Positions 35,139 to 45,210 of a stretch of 64,000 nt of DNA are shown in pieces. The position numbers were made by a program, and so were the translations under genes. Source of the DNA: Coptis chinensis (taxonomy: Eukaryota; Streptophyta; Magnoliopsida; Ranunculales; Ranunculaceae); contig CM027385.1 of the NCBI GenBank assembly GCA_015680905.1, forward strand, positions 77,645,501 to 77,709,500, written 5' to 3'. The notes under the pieces are model-generated. The model had not been told where the DNA came from. It made no database searches and saw only the letters and a program-made list of their open reading frames with translations. Position 1 is the first letter of the stretch. Each line of letters begins with the position of its first letter.

Positions 35139-36330
35139 ATGCGTATAGAGCCAAGTTCAACAAAGAAAATTTTAGATGCTACAACTAGTAACCATCCTAC
35201 ACAAATCAAAATTGAGGAGGAACCTAGACATAGCAAAAGGTCAAAGACGTCAACGTCTTTTGGGCCTGATTTTCTAACATACTTGTTGGAAAATAATCTT
35301 CAAACGTTTAAAGAGGCAATGTCATCTCCAGAAGCTACTTATTGGAAAGAAGCAATAAATAGCGAGATTGAATCCATAATGTAAAATCATACATGGGAAT
35401 TGGTGGATTTACCACCAAGTTCCAAGGCTTTGGGATATAAGTGGATATTCACAAAGAAATTTAAAACTGGTGGATCAATCAACAAGTATAAAGCTAGACT
35501 TGTGGTCAAAGGCTTTAAACAAAATGAAGGCCGGATTGGATTATTTTGACACTTATTCTCCAGTTACAAGAATAACTTCCATAAGGATGCTAATAGTAAT
35601 AGCATCAATACATGGATTTGAGATACACCAAATGGATGTAAATGCGGCATTCTTGAATGGTGTGTTAGATGAAGAAATATACATGGAACAACCCGAAGGG
35701 TTTATTGCTCCTGGACAAGAAAGGAAAGTTTGCAAGCTTGTTAAATCCTTATATGGATTAAAGCAAGCACCTAAGCAATGGCATGAGAAATTTGACAATG
35801 CAATGTTGTCAAACGGTTTCAAAATAAACGAGTGTGACAAGTGTGTCTATGTCAAAATCACTCAAAAAGGATGTGTCATTGTTTGTCTCTATATAGACGA
35901 TATGCTAATTTTGGGTAGTAATATGGATGTTATAAAATCTTCCAAACAAATGTTGCCTAGTAATTTTGACATGAAAGATTTAGGTGTCGCTGATGTTATC
36001 CTAGGAATTAAGATTTCTAGGACAAATGATGGACTTGTTCTATCACAATCTCATTACATTGAGACGATTCTTGAAAAGTTCAAGAAATATAACATCACAC
36101 CAAAAAGGTCACCAGTTTACGTAAATCTTCATTTAGCCAAAAATACTAGAGATAGGATATCTCAACTAGAGTACTCTCGTATACTTGGCAGTTTAATATA
36201 TGTCATGAACTGTACAAGGCCTGACATAGCATACTCTGTGAGCAAGCTAAGTCGATATACGAGTAATCCTGACAGAGATCATTATTGGACTGCCATACTG
36301 AGAGTTTTGGGATATTTAAAGTATTCTTAG
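35139..36330 (+). pseudogene. Copia reverse transcriptase, broken
   Basis: Begins with FKEAMSSPEATYWKEAINSE, the usual start of the RVT_2 domain. A stop at 35382 follows, then the long open part 35470-36330. This carries [38 protein letters not shown] and the YIDDML catalytic motif near 35889. It ends with [20 protein letters not shown] in the connection region. Most of RT is uninterrupted, so this copy decayed only moderately. Confidence 0.9.
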
Positions 36331-37799
36331 AATTTTGGTCTGCACTATACAAGATATCCAGCCGTTCCATAAGGGTACTGCGATGCTAATTGGATATCTG
36401 ACACTAAATACTCAAAATCCACAAGTGAATATGTCTTTACACTTGGAGGTGCAGCTATTTCTTGGAAATCCTCAAAAAACAAAAGTGCATATATAGCAAG
36501 GTCCATTATGGAATCAAAATCCATAGCATTGGACAAGGCTGGAGAAGAAGCAGAGTGGCTTCAAAATTTCTTAGAGGATATTCCAAACTGGGCTAAACTT
36601 GTGACAGCAGTGTGTATACACTGTGAGAAGCAGAGTCTCTCCGTAGAGCTAGGGGTGACTTCGGATCGGATCGGATCGGATTAACCTCCTTCGGAATTTT
36701 TCCAAAAAAATTTCGGAACCTAATATGCTAGCCAAATCCGATCCAATTTTTTTTCGGATTCAAAATATATTTCCAATTTCGAAACTTTTAGAAATTTCGG
36801 AATAACTCGGAAATTTCGGAATACTTGGTAAATTTTCAAAGATCTCTTTACTTTCAATTATTTTTGGAATATCATACACCAATGTTCATTGTAGGGAGAG
36901 AAAACCATGTCCACAACACCAATGTACCAACAACAATACGCACTTGTTTACTGAGAAAACCTATTTTCATTCAAACAAGTGATCCAAGAAAAAACGAGAA
37001 AAAGAACCTGCAGCCACCAATAGCAAGCATTGCATTCTGTTGAGGTCTGGGTATTTGTAATATTTCAATCTTTTTTCGTGTGTGGAAATTGAAGCGTGAA
37101 ATGTCTGCATAAATAATGGATTATGGTCTTAGACTCTAAGTAGCTTTACATAATATTCTATCTATTGGAATTTGGCTTTTGGATTGGTATGGAAGTCATT
37201 GTATGACTCAATGACATTTTTTTTCATATCATTGTTGTTATGGCAGACGGTGTAATGACAGTAGAATGGTCCAATTCAAGGCGGGAAGTAGCGGCTAGGT
37301 TATGTTTTTGTTTTGTTTTTGGAAGTAAAAACTAGAAAATGAATGAACGGTCGATATCTAATCAAGTGGATAGTGAGAGAAGTATATATTTTCGGAATAA
37401 ATTGACAATAATATCGGAAATTTCGGAATTTTCGAATCGGACCGGATTTTAGAATTATATCCAAATCCGATCCAATTTTTTTCGAAATTTTCAGAAATCG
37501 GAAAATCGGCCCATGAAAACTACACCCAGAGCCGGACCAATTTCGGGTCGGATTTCGAAAAAATCAGAAATTCGGCAAAAGAAACACCCCTAGGTAGAGC
37601 ACAGAGTAGCATGTATAACGGGAAGTCTCGACACATACGTCGTAGACATAACACTGTTAGACAATTGCTCTCAAATAGAGTTATCTCAATCAACTATGTA
37701 AGGTCAAAAGATAACATTGTAGATCCGCTTACAAAAGGTTTAACAAGAGAGCAAGTGAAAAGATTATCAAGGGGAATGGGCTTAAAGCCTTTGAGATAA
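36331..37799 (+). pseudogene. Copia RNase H, split by a hAT-like insertion
   Basis: After a stop at 36328 the RNase H part continues ([48 protein letters not shown]). It is interrupted after [10 protein letters not shown] at the target-site duplication 36642-36649. It resumes at 37601 with MYNGKSRHIRRRHN, then VRSKDNIVDPLTKGL, and ends at 37799. The two halves are in register once the inserted element and one duplicate are disregarded, so the insertion was clean. Confidence 0.85.
36650..37592. mobile_element. hAT-like non-autonomous transposon, 943 bp
   Basis: Terminal inverted repeats TAGGGGTG / CACCCCTA are bounded by CGTAGAGC (36642-36649) and GGTAGAGC (37593-37600), an 8-bp target duplication with one mismatch. 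Eight-base duplications and such ends are typical of hAT elements. Subterminal CGGATCGGAT, TTTCGGAA and AATTTCGGAA motifs occur near both ends. No transposase is encoded. Confidence 0.85.
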
Positions 37800-38049
37800 T
37801 CAATCAAGAGTCCTCATAATGGAAAAACCAACCTAGTTGACTAGAGATCCCAATATCTAGGTTTAAAGGGCCAACTGAATTATGTCTGTGACTCAGTTAG
37901 CACTAGAGAGTAATAATATACTCTAATCCATTCCAATATAAGACAGTGCATATCTGCCGCGAGACCCAGGATAAGTCAAGCTTTTAATGATTTACTATAT
38001 CTTGGAAAGTTATATTATCCAAGTGGAGTATTGCAGAATACTCTTTATA

Positions 38050-38141
38050 GAAATTGTCGTTGAACCAGTTCAATATACAAAACTCAACCCGAGGAGCTCC
38101 CACTTTGGTTCAACTTGAACCAGCCGAGTCCTAAATCCATG
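38050..38141 (+). mobile_element. Truncated MITE, relative of 39550-39923
   Basis: TTGAACCAGTTCAA, ACAAAACTCAACCC and GCCGAGTCCTAAATCCATG match the right third of the MITE in the defensin-like gene's intron. The left part is missing. Confidence 0.6.
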
Positions 38142-39137
38142 TTGGCCAGTACTACTAATTGAGCTTAAATTATATATTAGCAGTTTAGCACCTCAATACA
38201 ATTTTGAATGGCTGGTGTCATTCTTTATAGTTTGTACCATACATTTTTAAACTAGTTTAGGAGTGGACATAATAATATATAGTAGGTTATAGCTAGCGTT
38301 ACCGATTTCTTGATTGCTTGCAATGTTGAGCAAGTATGAGTTGTAGAATGTGTGATTGAGTTGTTTAAGTGATTTTTACAGTGGATATGAAACTAATTAA
38401 GTACAGGTATGATTGTAGATGAACTAGTAAGTGGTTCCTTCGTGTCCATTTCACTTTGACGCTTAAAAATCCGTTGTGGAGAAAGCAAGAAAATTGAATA
38501 TTTTTTTTAGGGAAATAAAAGAGGTAGTTTGGGTGTGTTTTTGAGTTTCTTTAGACCACTAGCGAATATTATATGGGGTACTTGTTTGATTTTATTTTCC
38601 TGTAACTTTTTACTTTTAATACAAAATTATTATTTAGCAAAAAAAAACGTCAAGAGACAGAAATTCATCTTGAATTCGTAATCACTCCAAATTGGTTCTC
38701 GCCAGCCAGTTAGAGGCCGTCATGAACATTAGTTCAATTACAAAGCTATCGACATACCAATTATACTTAATTACATGGTAAAATATCGTGTCAATTCCTC
38801 AAAAGTCGTTACGTACTGCACAATTTTGCAGCATTTCCATCACATTTCTACCTTAATTCGACTCTTAATATGGAGCCTACATGATGCCCACATCCCTGTT
38901 TCATGATATAACAATCTTCCACGATATATATTTATTCATGAATTTGAAAATGTTACAAATTAAGAAACAATACAATGAAATTTTTTTCTTGGAAAAAAAT
39001 TCAATATGATCAAATGGACTGCTAACTAAACATTATTTCAAATTATTATGAAATTAATTCCTTTGAAATTTAATGGGAAAGTTTCTTACCCTAAGAGCTC
39101 TTTGAAGTCTCATGAAATATTTTACATTAATAATATT
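38142..39137. other. Intergenic DNA upstream of the first defensin-like gene
   Basis: AT-rich. A segment at 38730-38790 (TACAAAG, then CATACCAATTATAC and ATGGTAAAATA) recurs at 42920-42965. No gene is recognised. Confidence 0.4.
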
Positions 39138-39216
39138 CATACCACAAAAATCCAACAAAATCTTTTATAAACTGGAAAGTATGACTAGTCATTTTGATCA
39201 ATGAGGCCTATAAATA
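39138..39216 (+). promoter_or_regulatory. Promoter of defensin-like gene 1 with TATA box
   Basis: TATAAATA at 39209-39216, 68 bases before the start codon. The preceding 70 bases (ACCACAAAAATCCAACAAAATC, then TGGAAAGTATGACTA) are conserved upstream of gene 2 at 53104-53181, which supports a real core promoter shared by the paralogues. Confidence 0.75.
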
Positions 39217-39283
39217 GGAATGCTCACCATCTTTCCAATTCAACACTTGAAAAAAATCATAATTAGTAAGGAAAGGAAAGATC

Positions 39284-40289
39284 ATGGAGAAAACTTCTAT
39301 TAAGTTTATTTTCTTTGTTACACTTCTTCTTGTCGCTTCAGGTTTCTCTTTTTTTCTCTTATCTTTTTAAATGTAGAAATGACACCTGGGTTACCACCTT
39401 GTTCACCATTTTGATAATGTATGTGATAGATATCTTAGAGATTAAACATCAAACAAAGCTTGTAACTAACTTGTAAGCTTGTTATATATATACCCAGGTT
39501 CAAACCCAATGGCTCATGATCAATTTTACATGTGCTAGAATCTCTATACCATGGTTTTTGGAACCGGTTGTTTTAACCGAATCGGGTCAAGATCAGACCG
39601 GTCCTGATTCAAACCATTGGTTCTATTAAAACCCGACAAGTTCTTTGTTAAGTAAATTCTTAAATTAACATTATAAATTTAAGTTAATTAATAAAAGTAT
39701 TTAATGTTTAGGTTGAGTAAAAACACTGAGTTGAACCGATTTTTGAACCATTTTTTAATCGAGTTATGTTAGAACCGCCAAATTTACCGGTTTCTAACTT
39801 GAATTGGACGGTTCAAACTGGTTCTATGTTGAACTGTCAACATACAAAACTCGACCCAGAGAGCTTCGACTCAGGTTCAAACTGGCCGGTTCAAACTTGA
39901 GCTGGCCGAGTCGTAAAACCATGCTCTATACCCTAATAGTCATTGATGAAGTGTATGTTTAATGACCTTGTTTAGTTTACTTAAAGTTAATTATGATTAT
40001 ACTTACAAACGTGAAAGTTAAGCTACTTCAAATCTGTACGAATTTTTTGAATTTTGAATTTTCTTTTTATATATTCCTAAAATTAATGGTAGTCTTGATT
40101 ATGGAGCAAGCTAAGTAATGACAGTTTAAATTATTTGCAGGTATTTCGTCCGTGACAGTCGAGGCTCAGGTGGATTGTGTTCCTGAGCATCCTTGCAAAA
40201 CCACAAAAGATTGTCACAGCAATTGCAAATGGTGTTCTCCATACTGTGTCCAGGCAGGAACCCGAGCTGCACGCTGCGCTTGTACCTGA
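39284..40289 (+). CDS. Defensin-like secreted cysteine-rich peptide, gene 1
   Basis: Two exons: 39284-39341 and 40141-40289, joined over a GT..AG phase-1 intron, give 68 residues. Exon 1 encodes a signal peptide (MEKTSIKFIFFVTLLLVAS, hydrophobic from residue 8). Exon 2 encodes a mature peptide with eight Cys in the order C-x5-C-x5-C-x3-C-x2-C-x3-C-x9-C-x-C, ending CACT. The CxxxC and final CxC pairs suit a cysteine-stabilised alpha-beta fold with four disulfides, as in plant DEFL peptides. One exon for the signal and one for the mature part is the normal DEFL gene structure. Role (defence or cell signalling) is inferred only from family. It is likely secreted to the apoplast. The intron carries a 374-bp MITE. 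Confidence 0.85.
39550..39923. mobile_element. hAT-like MITE in the intron of defensin-like gene 1
   Basis: Ends CATGGTTTT / AAAACCATG, bounded by an exact 8-bp duplication CTCTATAC at 39542-39549 and 39924-39931. The interior is rich in GAACCGGTT- and GGTTCAAAC-type motifs. Length 374 bases, non-coding. The intron of gene 2 lacks it, so it inserted after the gene duplication or was absent from the other copy. Confidence 0.9.
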
Positions 40290-40388
40290 TGCCGTATTAC
40301 AATATTGATGATGTAGGTTATATAAACGGTCATTGTATGTGATGATACCTTCAAAACATGATTGTTGTTAAGGGCGTTTGGATGAATC

Positions 40389-40394
40389 AATAAA
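40389..40394 (+). terminator. Poly(A) signal of defensin-like gene 1
   Basis: AATAAA 100 bases after the stop, within a 3' UTR segment (AAGGGCGTTTGGAT) that is conserved in gene 2. Confidence 0.6.
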
Positions 40395-40654
40395 AGTTTG
40401 AGTTGTCAATGTTGTGTCATTGTTTTTCCCTCTAGCCGCATTAAAAAGCCACCAATAATTATCTCACACGTGGTAACATCAAGTCATCAACTAGAGTGGA
40501 TTTTGACTAGTACCAATTACTAGTCTGCAGCTGTCTTGATGGAATTTCATCTTAAATTCTCAATTGCTCCAAATCAAATAGACTTGTTCCAAACTTTAAC
40601 CCCACATTATTTCTTGATTTGTGTCAAATTACAATTAGCTTCTAGGCTACCCCG

Positions 40655-40814
40655 AGGATATCCTCATAACGATGAGGGTCCGCGGACCGTTGGATGTGTG
40701 ATCTAACGGTCTGAAAATCAAAAAGGATGAGAGAGAAAATGAGATGATTTTGTATTTCTAGACCGTTGGATCACACATCCAACGGTCGCGGACCTCGTCC
40801 CTATGAGGATATCC
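40655..40814. mobile_element. Palindromic foldback MITE, 160 bp
   Basis: The left arm GGATATCCTCAT...GACCGTTGGATGTGTGATC and right arm (its complement, ending ATGAGGATATCC) pair over about 58 bases around a 40-base AT-rich loop. There is no clear target duplication. Confidence 0.8.
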
Positions 40815-40882
40815 CCATAGATAAATAGGGCTTCTTGGACTCTAATCAATGCAAAATATAATCTACTTCAATTCTAATTGGG

Positions 40883-41160
40883 GTAAGGGTTAACTAGTAT
40901 TACCCCCCACTAGATGAGCCCATTAGGATTCCCCCTAAACACATGGTTAATTTGGATTGACTGTTAAATTTCAAGTCAAGCAACTGAAAATTACACAAAT
41001 GCCCTCATTATTTTTAAAAAACAAATGTTCAATTTTAATTAGGTGGGGGCAAATTGTGTCATTTTCAGCCATTTGACTTAAAAGTTAACAGTCAAACCAA
41101 GTTGACCGTGTGGGGGGGGGGGGGAGGGAGACCCTAATTTCCCATTCATGGGAATCCTTC
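40883..41160. mobile_element. Foldback MITE with ~90-base arms and a poly-G tract
   Basis: Left-arm words TGACTGTTAAATTTCAAGTC and CAACTGAAAATTACACAAAT recur inverted at 41043-41110. A run of G at 41113-41125 lies opposite the CCCCC near 40933. The outer left arm (TAGTATTACC, TAGATGAGCC, ATTAGGAT) recurs alone at 54045-54085, downstream of gene 2. Confidence 0.65.
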
Positions 41161-41236
41161 TAATTGTACTTTGACAGAAATAAAGACATAAAGACATAAC
41201 TTAACTACTAATTAAAACTCTTCTAGAACTATCTAA

Positions 41237-42774
41237 ATGGGAGTCCGAAATCTTCACCATACAAATCTAGCCCTCCTATCCAAAAATGGTTGGGAAGTCA
41301 TTGCAAGTGACAGGTCTCTATGACTCGATATTGTCAAGGCAAAATACTTGCGGAATCAAGATTTCTTGACTATGTGTCCCAAACCACTTGACTCTAGAGT
41401 CTGGAGAGACATCCTACAGGCACGTGCAGTCCTCACTAAAGGATTGGGATGGGAAATAGGAAATAGATCAACAATCAACCTTTTCACCGAGAGATGGATC
41501 CCAAGCAATGAAGGTATCACTGCTCCAATATACTCCAATCCCACCGTCAAACCGCTCTTCGTCTTGGACCTCATTGATAGTACCACAAGGAAATGGCGCT
41601 CAAACATCATCTACCACTGCTGGCCAGAAGAAATTGCAAAACAAATTATCTCCATTCCACTTTCCCATAGTGAAAAACCCGACAGAAGAATTTGGACTCT
41701 ATCAATCAATTGGAAATACACGGTGAAATCGGGGTATAAAGCAATACGCTTCGACCACAACACCCCTCTCTTTGATTGGAGAATCATTTGGAAACTCCGA
41801 TGTCCGAGAGTGAAAGTATTCATGTGGAAACTTTCGCCGATGCTCTAAACTCATCTTCTAACCTATTCAATATAGGTTTAAACTTTAACCCAGACTGCAT
41901 CTTCTGTAAAAGCCACCCAGATACCTCACAACACCTATTCCATGAATGCCCTTTTACTCAGACAATATGGAGAAACAGCCCAATCCCCCAAATTGCACAC
42001 GCACCCTTCAATGATACACCACAGATATGGATAACAAAGACTCAAAAATTATTGAGAAATCAACAGAGCGATATACCCTTTGTTATGGAACTCTTCACAA
42101 TCATCTGCTGGAACATCTGGAAGAGTAGAAATGAAATGATTTTTGAACAAAAAAGGGTGACACCTCAAGGCACACTCAGAGCTAGTCTTGTTTTCTTGAG
42201 AAGCACAAAGGATGCCCAGACACTACTCTTTAAACCCAAGAGACCGAAACAACTCATCCATCTCTGCTAGAAGCCTCATTTAGCTCCATACATTACTTTA
42301 AACACAAATGGCGCATGTCACAAAAATCTAGGTCCTGCGGGTTTGGGATGTGTATTAAGAAATTATGACTGGGGTTTCGTTGCTACATCAGTAGATTATG
42401 TCCCTATCGGAACATCCTTCATTGCCGAAGCTTTGGCCATGAGACTAAGTCTCTATTTAGCTATCTCCTATAGCATCACCCATATACATATCCAAAGTGA
42501 CTCGCAGGCTTTGATCAATTGTATTAAGGGAGAAGACAAGGATAGTCCATGGGAGGCAGATGGGATCATAGAGGATATTTGTCAACTTTTCTTCTTATTC
42601 GAAAACATATCCCTCATCCACATATATAGAGAAGAAAACGCTACAGCAGACACACTGGCACAGCATGGCATTTCTTTAGCTCGACACATGAGCTGGCATG
42701 GTAGACCTCCAGATATCATCTGTAAAGATCTCTATTTCGATTGTATGGGTGTTTCAACTCCCCATTTAGTTTAA
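41237..42774 (+). pseudogene. LINE-type retrotransposon ORF2 C-terminal relic
   Basis: Starts in the RT thumb region (GVRNLHHTNLALLSKNGWEV) and continues through VWRDILQARAVLTKGLGWEI and WTLSINWKYTVKSGYKA. A zf-RVT domain follows (CIFCKSHPDTSQHLFHECPF) and then an RNase H-like domain (IHIQSDSQALINCI; REENATADTLAQHG). The expected DG of the first RNase H block reads NTNGA, so a catalytic Asp may be lost. Frameshifts near 41340 and 41800 and a stop at 42268 break it. It is 5'-truncated, as is common for LINE insertions. Confidence 0.85.
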
Positions 42775-43095
42775 ATAATATGCAAAATATTTGAGGAAAA
42801 AAAATCTAGATCATAGGTATCCTATCCTACATCACAACTAGGCCTCACCGTTAAGGTTATATGAACCGAAAAGAAAAAGTCGTCCTTGAAATCTAGCATA
42901 CATGCTTTGGAATGCTGACACTACAAAGGTATTGACATGCCAATTATACGTATATGGTAAAATGCCAAGTTTTATTTTATTATTTTATTATTTATTTAAT
43001 TTTTTGATTGGCAAGACAACCTATTTTAAATGAGAATAGTAACTCTTTGATGTTGGCAGAGTTCAAGCCCCATACATCATCACCCAAAGACCTGT
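42775..43095. other. Unassigned DNA between the LINE and PPR relics
   Basis: Has an A-rich tract after the LINE end and a short segment (42918-42965) that resembles 38740-38790 upstream of the first defensin-like gene. No gene. Confidence 0.4.
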
Positions 43096-43832
43096 CTACA
43101 AAACTATCACATACCACATCCTTCTCTTCCATCTTATTAAGTAGATACTATACCTAGCTTCGTCTAAAGCCAAACGGAAACGGCCAATGATTATGTTGTA
43201 TATCCCAGTGTCAGTGTGCTTATTGTACGTTGAGAAAGAGGGAGTAATGGAATTCTGTAACTTCCCAGCTAAGCACATGCCTTTCATAACGACATAGTAC
43301 ATTTCAGCATCGGCCTCCAACCCATTAGTTGTCATCAAATGTAGTAATTGTTTGGCTGCTCCATCCAAGCGGTTTGAAGTGCACGAGTCAATAAGTATTG
43401 TACAATTAGTATGTAGTGCTTGAACAAACTAACGCATTCTGCGTTGAGCAAAAAGTCTGCTCTGCCAAACCCACGTATAGGGGTAGCAAAGGTAGCAGGG
43501 CCGGGTGTGAATCCCTTATATTGCATTTCCTCAAAGAGTTCAACAGCCTCACCCATTTTCCCAGCCACGCAGCAGGCATCAATCAAAATGTGGTGGTAGG
43601 TAAGAGACTAAGAGATCTAGGTTCGAGTTGCCTAGCAAAAACCCTATTATGAAAAAAGGCCTTCGCGCTCCAATTGCACTTGTCTTTTTAAACAAACACC
43701 GACCATGAAGGCAATATATGTGCCGGGAGTGTCTTTGACATTTTTTTCCATCAACAAACCGAATACTGAATACGCATCCCCAGCCTATCGACCCTTAACT
43801 TCTTTACAAAGAGCAGCAACTAAAGAAGCATA
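43096..43832 (-). pseudogene. Pentatricopeptide-repeat (PPR) protein gene fragment
   Basis: The minus strand reads YASLVAALCKE and DAYSVFGLLMEKNVKDTPGTY (43700-43832), then LIDACCVAGKMGEAVELFEEM and QYKGFTPGPATFATPIRGFG (43470-43590). Further on come AAKQLLHLMTTNGLEADAEMY and VVMKGMCLAGKLQNS (43250-43360). These are helical 35-residue PPR units, as in organelle RNA-binding proteins. A TAG, frameshifts and a SINE-like insert disrupt it. Its upstream side ends at the Helitron's left boundary (43833). Confidence 0.8.
43591..43660 (+). mobile_element. SINE-like insertion in the PPR relic
   Basis: About 70 bases split two PPR units. They contain GTGGTAGGTAAGAG (A-box-like) and GATCTAGGTTCGAGTTGCC (B-box-like GGTTCGA), as in tRNA-derived SINE heads, and end in an A-rich TATGAAAAAAGG. 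The match is short. Confidence 0.45.
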
Positions 43833-44639
43833 TCTTTACTATATATAAAAATGTGGGGGTCGAGGAACAGTAATTTTGGTGTACGTTCCCTTTGGTAATT
43901 TCACTACCTATTGTGAGGGCATTTTAGTTTTTCGCATTTGTAGGCATTATCTCTAGATTTCTCGAATATTCCTCACCTGGAATTTCTCATTGTTCACCTC
44001 TCTTGCAATTTCTCATTGTTCGTCTCCTGCTTTGGATATTGTTCACCATCTTCGACCGCTACTATTCACATGTACAGGAATAGTAATTGATTTCTTCAAT
44101 CTCGATACTTTAATATATAGCTATAGTTTTTTGTGGGGCAGTTTCGTATTGATTATCTGTTCAAGCTTTTCCTCATTGGATGTTCTGACTCCCGGGATTT
44201 ACTGTAAGTTATACTTATGGCATCGTTTTTAATATTCATGGCTTGAGGGAATCAAGCCTTTGGAGGTTAGCTCCAATGTCTTGGATCTGATTTTCAAACT
44301 AAGCAGAAGTTAAAAATTGTGGTTGTCGATGTATTATTATGTGTAGTAGCTTCTATATGTCATTGATATTGAAATGAAGCTTTTTAATATTCACACGGCT
44401 TGAGGGAATCTAGCCTTTGGATATTAACTCCAATGTCTTGGGTCTATTTTCTAAACTAAGTAGGGGGAGAGGGTAAAAATCCTGATTGTCAGTGCATTAC
44501 TATGTGTCACGATATTCTGTAGGTCATTGAGAACTTACTACTTCTTGCTAATCCCAAAACACAAGGTTTCATGTTAGAATAATTCTACACTACTAACACA
44601 GTTTTAGAGTGATTGTATTGGTACCTATGGCCAATTGTA

Positions 44640-45210
44640 GGGTGTGCAGGGCGACTTGAAAGCAAACAATGACGGGAACAATCTTCTTGGAACAGAGAAG
44701 CAGCAGGAGCTTCAAATTTAGGAAATCAATACGTTACCGGACTCCAACGAAGAGATGGATGCACAGTTGGTCTTAGGCTGTAACGTTTTTTTTTTTTTTT
44801 TGGTACTGTCACAACTAGGTCCGGTAACTTTGACTTTTAAGTCTTATTTGTGTAAGAGACATGATATGTATGATCCTGTGTCTGTTATCCTAAAACAAAT
44901 ATCATTGAAATGTTTAGATTATCCTTACAAAAAATATGTTGAGTTCAGGACCACTGTTTCCATCTGGATTCATCATATAGAAAGTCTCAAAGTCTTTGGA
45001 CCCAACAACACACTCTAAGTAGGTCCTCATGTAGGTCAATTCCCCATCGGGCATGTTTGCAGAGTCGCTAGGTAGCAAGCTAGCACCCATTGACACTGCA
45101 TGGAGCAATTGCATAGTGTTTAAGTCATTGTCATTTGAATCCCTTAACACCATAACTAGTCTATCTAGACGAAGGATAATAGTATATCTCTGTGAAGCAG
45201 CAAGCATGCT
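44640..45210. pseudogene. Possible captured gene fragments inside the Helitron
   Basis: Plus strand near 44645-44775 reads DLKANNDGNNLLGTEKQQELQ and NTLPDSNEEMDAQL, flanked by stops. Minus strand 44914-45207 is open for 97 codons (LNTMQLLHAVSMGASLLPSD; ELTYMRTYLECVVGS). Composition is more gene-like than the surroundings. I do not recognise the parent genes. Capture of host exons by non-autonomous Helitrons is known; here it is an inference. Confidence 0.3.

Larger units (their letters stand above)
32103..38050 (+). mobile_element. Ty1/copia retrotransposon (Tork-like), lacking a clear 3' LTR
   Basis: Copia order: 5' LTR, gag with one zinc knuckle, protease, integrase, reverse transcriptase, RNase H. 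RNase H is split by a 943-bp hAT-like element (36650-37592). About 250 bases follow the RNase H end at 37799, then the copia similarity fades. No second LTR was found, so the 3' end is deleted. Several stops show it is defective. Confidence 0.85.

Noticed and set aside
41113..41125. Poly-G run as a regulatory G-quadruplex
   Set aside because: A single G tract opposite a C tract of a MITE arm; length probably unstable or a sequencing artefact.
44755..45018. 87-codon plus-strand frame as a gene
   Set aside because: Begins in exon-like DNA but passes through a poly-T tract and lacks any domain; at most part of a captured fragment.
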